DNA from: Anaerolineae bacterium
Lineage (GTDB): Bacteria > Chloroflexota > Anaerolineae > Epilineales > JAHCIE01
Length of the DNA stretch: 10,622 nt
Direction: 5' to 3'
Assembly (NCBI GenBank): GCA_026129385.1
Contig: JAHCIE010000087.1
Coordinates: forward strand, 1-10,622
The notes beneath the pieces were generated by a model. It was not told where the DNA came from. It ran no database searches and was given only the letters and a program-made list of their open reading frames with translations. The stretch's first letter is position 1. Every line of letters starts with the position of its first letter. Both the position numbers and the translations under genes were made by a program. This document shows positions 6,513 to 10,622 of the stretch, piece after piece.

Positions 6513-8813
6513 ATGCATCCCTTCCAACGTCTGAGGCGTATTCTCCTTCCCCTCCTATTCATTCTTCTTGTCCTGAGTCTGGGCGTCGCCGGCTGCCAGA
6601 CAGCCGAGGTATCCAGGCTGGAACAGGCCCAGCGCCTGCCCGGCATGCCCTATGTGCCCGCAGGGACAGCCCAGGAGGTTGCCACCCGCGTTGCTGAGCA
6701 GTACAGCCCCGCTGCCCAGGCGGCCCAATCCGCCACGGCGGCCAAGAATGCCGCTGCCACGGCCGTTGCCGCCGCCGGGGCCGCCGCCAAGGGCGCGGCT
6801 CCCGCTGCGAGCGCAGGCGCGGCCCCAACCGCCGCCTCACAAAGCGGCCCCGCCGCTGTCGCCGCCGCCTACGCGCCCGGTAGCCCGCAGGCCATCGCCG
6901 CTGGCTTCCAGAAGGGCGGCTGCGGCGCGTGCCACACCATCCCTGGCGTCGCCAACGCCACGGGAACCATCGGCCCTGACCTGTCCAAGATGTCTGAGAC
7001 AGCCGCCGCCCACCTCGCCGACAAAGCCTATACGGGGAAGGCCAAGACCGCCGTCGACTATATTCGCGAATCCATCGTCGACCCCGCCGCCTTTCTGGTG
7101 GCCAAGTGCCCCGGCGGCCCCTGCCAACCCAATCTGATGCTCCCTACGATGGCCCAGGCGATGAGCCAGGTCGAGCTTGATTCGGTGGTAACCTACCTGG
7201 CGGGTCTGCCCGCGCAGGCAGGAGCCGCGGCAGCAGCTCTGCCCACGGTCGCGGCGACGGACGCGAAAGCCCCCACCCTGACCCAGGCCGAGGGTGACAA
7301 GGCCAAGCAAATCTTCTTCGAGCGCTGCGCGGGCTGCCACGGCGTCCTCCGCAAGGGCGCTACCGGCCCCGCTCTCACGCCCGATAAGACCCTGCCCAAG
7401 GGCACGGCCGCCCTGTCATCCATCATCTTCAACGGTACGCCGCGCGGCATGCCCGACTGGGGCAAGCAGGGCGTGCTTAGCCAGTCGGACACCGAGCTGA
7501 TGGCCAAGTTCATCCAGAACGAGCCGCCGCAGCCGCCAGAGATGTCGCTGGCCCAGATGAAGGAAACGTGGAAGGTGAACGTCCCGGTGGAGAAGCGACC
7601 CACTTCGCCGCAGACGAAGCGGAACTGGGATAACATCTTCGGCGTCACCCTGCGCGACGCGGGCCAGGTGGCCCTCATCGACGGCGACAACTACGAGATC
7701 ATCAACAAGGTCAAGACGGGCTACGCGGTCCACATCTCGCGCAGTTCCGCCACTGGCCGCTACCTGTACGTCATTGGCCGCGACGGCCGGCTATCACTCA
7801 TCGACCTGTGGATGGAGAAGCCGGAGGTCGTGGCCGAGGTCAAGGTCTGTAGCGACGCCCGCTCCGTCGAGGTCAGTAAGTACAAAGGCCCTGAGGGTGA
7901 CTTCCAGGACAAGTACGCCGTGGTCGGCTGCTACTGGCCGCCCCACTTCGTCATCCTCGACGGTCTGACCCTCGAACCCTTCAAGGTCGTCAGCACCCGC
8001 GGCTACACCTACGACACCGAGGAGTTCCACCCGGAGCCGCGTGTCGCCTCCATCGTCGCCTCCCACTTCAAGCCAGAGTGGATCGTCAACGTCAAGGAGA
8101 CGGGTCAGGTCTGGCTCGTCAACTACGCCGATCCCAAGAACCCGACCATCAAGATGATCGAGGCGGAGAAGTTCCTCCACGATGGTGGTTGGGACGCCAC
8201 GAAGCGTTACTTCCTGGTCGCGGCCAACCAGGCCAACAAGGTGGCCGTCATCGATGCCCAGGAGGATAAGCTCGCGGCCCTGGTGGACACCCCCAAGATT
8301 CCGCACCCCGGCCGTGGCGCTAACTGGATTGATCCCCAGTTTGGCCCAGTCTGGACTACGTCCCACCTCGGCGAGCCCTCCCTGATTGCTATCGGCACGG
8401 ACCCCGACAAGCATCCTGAGTCAGCGTGGAAGGTAGTGCGCAATATTCCGTTGCCCGGCGCGGGTAGCCTGTTCGTCAAGACCCACCCCAACAGCCCGTG
8501 GATCTGGACCGACCACACCCTCAACGCCGATGAGAAGCTCGCGCGCACCATCTGTGTGATCGCCAAGGCCGACCCCACCAAGACCCACAAGTGCTGGGAA
8601 GTGGCCGACTACGGCCGCGCCACCCACTTCGAGTACAACAAGGACGGCACGGAGATTTGGGTGAGCGTCTGGGGCGCGGCCGACCAGCCGGGCAAGACCG
8701 GCGAAATCGTCGTCTACGACGACAAGACCCTGCAGGAGAAGGCGCGCATCAAGAACCTGGTGACGCCCACCGGCAAGTTCAACGTACACAACACCGTCGA
8801 CGACGTCTACTAG
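6513..8813 (+). CDS. nirS: Cytochrome cd1 nitrite reductase NirS with an extra N-terminal cytochrome c domain, lipoprotein
   Basis: A 766-residue enzyme reducing nitrite to nitric oxide at haem d1. Order: lipoprotein signal with VAGC (Cys28), tether motif (40-55), Ala-rich linker (58-125), cytochrome c domain 1 (about 127-232, CGACH at 137-141), cytochrome c domain 2 (about 258-338, CAGCH at 272-276, GMPDWG at 312-317 with likely axial Met313), then the eight-bladed d1 propeller (about 375-766). The propeller has NirS signatures TGYAVHISRSSATGRYLYVI (402-421, likely proximal haem d1 His407), EEFHPEPRVASIVASH (503-518), FLHDGG (554-559), HPGRGANW and a C-terminal TPTGKFNVHNT. Typical NirS has one cytochrome c domain and about 560-600 residues. 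AGGAG (6501-6505) is 7 nt before ATG 6513. It is a single-gene transcript between its promoter and a terminator; no haem d1 biosynthesis genes lie in the window. NirN is the nearest alternative, but the motifs favour NirS. Confidence 0.92.
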   Translation: MHPFQRLRRILLPLLFILLVLSLGVAGCQTAEVSRLEQAQRLPGMPYVPAGTAQEVATRVAEQYSPAAQAAQSATAAKNAAATAVAAAGAAAKGAAPAASAGAAPTAASQSGPAAVAAAYAPGSPQAIAAGFQKGGCGACHTIPGVANATGTIGPDLSKMSETAAAHLADKAYTGKAKTAVDYIRESIVDPAAFLVAKCPGGPCQPNLMLPTMAQAMSQVELDSVVTYLAGLPAQAGAAAAALPTVAATDAKAPTLTQAEGDKAKQIFFERCAGCHGVLRKGATGPALTPDKTLPKGTAALSSIIFNGTPRGMPDWGKQGVLSQSDTELMAKFIQNEPPQPPEMSLAQMKETWKVNVPVEKRPTSPQTKRNWDNIFGVTLRDAGQVALIDGDNYEIINKVKTGYAVHISRSSATGRYLYVIGRDGRLSLIDLWMEKPEVVAEVKVCSDARSVEVSKYKGPEGDFQDKYAVVGCYWPPHFVILDGLTLEPFKVVSTRGYTYDTEEFHPEPRVASIVASHFKPEWIVNVKETGQVWLVNYADPKNPTIKMIEAEKFLHDGGWDATKRYFLVAANQANKVAVIDAQEDKLAALVDTPKIPHPGRGANWIDPQFGPVWTTSHLGEPSLIAIGTDPDKHPESAWKVVRNIPLPGAGSLFVKTHPNSPWIWTDHTLNADEKLARTICVIAKADPTKTHKCWEVADYGRATHFEYNKDGTEIWVSVWGAADQPGKTGEIVVYDDKTLQEKARIKNLVTPTGKFNVHNTVDDVY

Positions 8814-8840
8814 CCTCATCCTCGCCCGTCGTCGACACAC

Positions 8841-8880
8841 AAAGCCCCCGCCTGCCAGGCCAGGCGGGGGCTTTCTTGTT
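8841..8880 (+). terminator. Intrinsic terminator after nirS
   Basis: AAAGCCCCCGCCTG (8841-8854) pairs perfectly with CAGGCGGGGGCTTT (8861-8874) around a 6-nt loop, followed by a T-rich tail (CTTTCTTGTT). It lies 27 nt after the nirS stop and between convergent nirS and rmlB, so it may also stop minus-strand transcripts, though the minus-strand T tract is short. Confidence 0.92.
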
Positions 8881-8916
8881 GACTTGCGACCGGCTCACCC
8901 GGTCCACGGTCTGTGG

Positions 8917-9948
8917 CTACTGCCCTACCCCCAGCACCGCCCGCTGGCCGTACTGGCGCGCGTAGTACTCGCGGAATTCGCCGGCCTTGATGGGCCGCCA
9001 CCACCAGTCGTTGGCCGCGTACCAGTCCACCGTCAGGGCGATGGCCGCCTGGCAGGTGTGGCGCGGCTGCCAGCCCAGCGCGCGAATCTTGTCCACGTTC
9101 AGCGAGTAGCGGCGGTCGTGGCCCGCCCGGTCCTCGACGAAGTGAATCAGCGAGCGCGGCTTGCCCAGGCGGCTCAGGATAATCTCCACCATCTCCAGGT
9201 TGGGCAGTTCGTGCCCCGTCCCGATGTTGTACACTTCGCCAAGCTGGCCCTTGCGCAGCACAGCGTCCACACCCTCGCAGTGGTCGATGACGTACTGGTA
9301 GTCGCGCATCTGCATGCCGTCGCCGTAGACGGGCAGCGGCACATTGTCGAGGGCGTTGGTCACAAACAGCGGGACGACCTTCTCCGGGTACTGGTACGGC
9401 CCAATGTTGTTCGCGCCACGGGTAATGGTGACGGGCAGGCCGTAGGTGACGTGGTAGGCGAGGGTCAACAGGTCGGCGCTGGCCTTGCTGGCGGCGTAGG
9501 GCGAGCGTGGCGCGAGGGGGTCCGCCTCGACCGACGCGCCCTCGCGCACGAAGCCATACACCTCATCGGTGCTAATGTGGTGGAAGCGCAGCCCCTGCGC
9601 CCGCGCCACTTCCAGCAGCGCGTACGTGCCCAGGCAGCTGGTACGGATGAAGGCGTCGGGGTCGAGGATGGAGCGGTCGACGTGGGTCTCGGCGGCGAAG
9701 TTGACGATAGTGTCGATAGCGTGGCTGCGCGTCGTTTGCGCCACCAGGGCCTGGTCGGCGATGTCCCCCTGAACGAAGGCATAGCGGCCCGCAAAGTCCC
9801 GCGCCACGTCCTGCAAGTTCTCCAGGCGGCCCGCATAGGTCAGCTTGTCGTACACGACCAGTTGCAGGTCGTCATAGGTTTGCAACATGTAGCGGGTAAA
9901 GTTCGAGCCAATGAACCCCGCGCCGCCGGTAACTAGTAGCCTCTTCAT
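8917..9948 (-). CDS. rfbB: dTDP-glucose 4,6-dehydratase
   Basis: A 343-residue cytoplasmic short-chain dehydrogenase (extended SDR) converting dTDP-glucose to dTDP-4-keto-6-deoxyglucose, the second step toward dTDP-rhamnose and other deoxysugars (also called rmlB). The NAD-binding GGAGFIG is at 8-14 and YDKLTYAG at 33-40. The catalytic TDE triad is Thr127-Asp128-Glu129 in HISTDEVYG, and the SDR pair is Tyr151 and Lys155 in SPYAASK. NNIGPYQYPEK (180-190) and NIGTGHELPNLEMV (241-254) are family motifs. Slightly unusual is RGANN in place of the common RCSNN and RDYQYVIDHCEGVD in place of RDWLYVEDH. GGGGAG lies 6 nt before ATG 9948. The same frame stays open upstream to beyond 10600, but that part is antisense-like shadow over rmlA; the start at 9948 is fixed by homology. 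It lies downstream of rmlA on the same strand. Confidence 0.95.
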   Translation of the reverse strand: MKRLLVTGGAGFIGSNFTRYMLQTYDDLQLVVYDKLTYAGRLENLQDVARDFAGRYAFVQGDIADQALVAQTTRSHAIDTIVNFAAETHVDRSILDPDAFIRTSCLGTYALLEVARAQGLRFHHISTDEVYGFVREGASVEADPLAPRSPYAASKASADLLTLAYHVTYGLPVTITRGANNIGPYQYPEKVVPLFVTNALDNVPLPVYGDGMQMRDYQYVIDHCEGVDAVLRKGQLGEVYNIGTGHELPNLEMVEIILSRLGKPRSLIHFVEDRAGHDRRYSLNVDKIRALGWQPRHTCQAAIALTVDWYAANDWWWRPIKAGEFREYYARQYGQRAVLGVGQ

Positions 9949-9990
9949 GATAAGCTCCCCAGATGTGTGCCTTGTCTTCAGGCGGACCAA

Positions 9991-10098
9991 GGACGAAGGA
10001 CCAACGACCAATAAGAACTCTCTAGTTGGTCCTTGGTCCTTCGTCCTCGGTCGCTTCGGTCCTTCGTCTTTGGTCGCCTCGGTCCTTGGTCCTTCGTC
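9991..10098. repeat. Intergenic period-7 repeat with long inverted arms (rmlA-rmlB spacer)
   Basis: Almost the whole 161-bp spacer is built from GGTCCTT/CGTCCTT-like heptamers. Arms at 9991-10011 and 10026-10046 are inverted copies matching at 20 of 21 positions around a 14-nt loop. GGTCCTTGGTCCTTCGTC occurs identically at 10028-10045 and 10081-10098, and GGTCCTTCGTC also at 10058-10068. No gene is present. The structure would be transcribed between rmlA and rmlB and could attenuate or stabilise the message. Confidence 0.85.
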
Positions 10099-10109
10099 TT
10101 CGGTCGCTA

Positions 10110-10622
10110 CTACAGCACCCCCACCTGAGAATTGTCCCCCAGCGTCATCTTGTACGCCTTGGGCTTGATGGGCGAGCGGGTGATGGTCACGTTGCGGCCG
10201 ATGAGGGAGTCTTCCAGCCGCGCCGGCATGTCCCGCACCTGACTGTGCTCCAGGATGATGCAGTGCTCCAACTCCGAGTTCTCGATCAGGCAGTGGTGGT
10301 ACACCGACGTAAATGGTCCAACGTAGGAATTCACGACTCGCGTGTCCTCGCCGATGATGGCCGGGCCGCGGATGACCGAGTTGATGATCTCCGCCCCCCG
10401 CTCGATTGTCACCTTGCCCGACACATGCGAGTCGCGGTCCACGTAGCCCTGGACACTCGGCTCCAACTCGTCCAGCACCAGGGCGTTGGCGGCCAGCATG
10501 TCGGCCGTCTTCCCCGTGTCGATCCACCAGCCGCGATGGATGTAGGGGTGGACGCGGCAGCCGTGGTCCACCAGCCACTGGATGGCGTCGGTGATCTCCA
10601 GCTCGCCGCGCCACGAGGGCTT
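10110..10622 (-). CDS. rfbA: Glucose-1-phosphate thymidylyltransferase, long RmlA type, C-terminal part only
   Basis: The frame enters at the right edge and ends at TAG 10112-10110, giving the last 170 residues. The visible part begins KPSWRGELEITDAIQWLVD, the end of the nucleotidyltransferase fold, and continues with GWWIDTGKTADML, the usual substrate-domain closing motif. It then enters a left-handed beta-helix of hexapeptide-like repeats (HVSGKVTIERGAEIINSVIR, GPAIIGEDTRVVNSYVGPFT and on). This matches the long RmlA family (TIGR01208 type), which activates glucose-1-phosphate with dTTP, the first step of dTDP-deoxysugar synthesis. The N-terminal catalytic half, with the G-x-G-T-R-L loop, lies outside the window. 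It sits 161 bp upstream of rmlB on the same strand, probably one pathway unit. Confidence 0.88.
   Translation of the reverse strand, partial: KPSWRGELEITDAIQWLVDHGCRVHPYIHRGWWIDTGKTADMLAANALVLDELEPSVQGYVDRDSHVSGKVTIERGAEIINSVIRGPAIIGEDTRVVNSYVGPFTSVYHHCLIENSELEHCIILEHSQVRDMPARLEDSLIGRNVTITRSPIKPKAYKMTLGDNSQVGVL

Noticed and set aside
9949..10614. The rfbB frame stays open upstream, as if a 565-residue fusion protein existed.
   Set aside because: The extra residues do not resemble any domain, they lie over the rmlA C-terminus in another frame, and the true start at 9948 has a good ribosome-binding site and begins the family sequence MKRLLVTGGAGFIG.

Overview
The window is high-GC bacterial DNA with tight ATGA-coupled genes and lipid-anchored redox enzymes. 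The style (N-terminally extended copper nitrite reductase, DUF1858 protein, monoderm-type lipoprotein anchoring, heptad intergenic repeats) suggests a Chloroflexota bacterium, probably a facultative denitrifier. This assignment is an inference from gene content and is not proven by the sequence. The core of the window is a compact nitrite-respiration locus, flanked by an unrelated transporter on the left and dTDP-sugar genes on the right.

Layout. Positions 1-800 (minus) hold the N-terminal two thirds of an MFS exporter running off the left edge. After a divergent intergenic region, 1097-4064 (plus) is a regulatory operon: a membrane PAS histidine kinase, an OmpR/PhoB response regulator overlapping it by ATGA, and a Crp/Fnr-family regulator 32 nt further on. 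Next, 4175-6165 (plus) is a two-gene unit: a small DUF1858 CXXC protein, ATGA-coupled to a copper nitrite reductase (nirK) with an extra N-terminal cupredoxin domain. The nirK frame is broken by at least five single-base shifts although every copper ligand is still present. A strong terminator follows. Positions 6513-8813 (plus) encode an intact cytochrome cd1 nitrite reductase (nirS) with an extra N-terminal cytochrome c domain, ended by another strong terminator. On the minus strand are rmlB/rfbB (8917-9948) and the C-terminal part of rmlA/rfbA (10110-10622), separated by a 161-bp spacer filled with period-7 repeats.

How it fits together. The DUF1858-nirK unit and nirS each have a promoter with the same architecture: an 18-bp dyad CTTTGC-N6-GCAAAG, exactly 20 nt, then TATCCT. 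This places the dyad centre at -41.5 from the predicted start, the class II position for Crp/Fnr activators. The adjacent Crp/Fnr gene is the obvious candidate activator. Its recognition helix differs from FNR in the residue expected to read the half-site, which agrees with the non-FNR half-site TTTGC. The two evolutionarily unrelated nitrite reductases also begin with the same lipoprotein leader module, including a 16-residue identical motif whose DNA differs only at synonymous positions. The most notable result is therefore one locus carrying both NirK and NirS, wired to the same operator and given the same membrane tether, with the nirK copy apparently decaying (or mis-sequenced) while nirS is intact.
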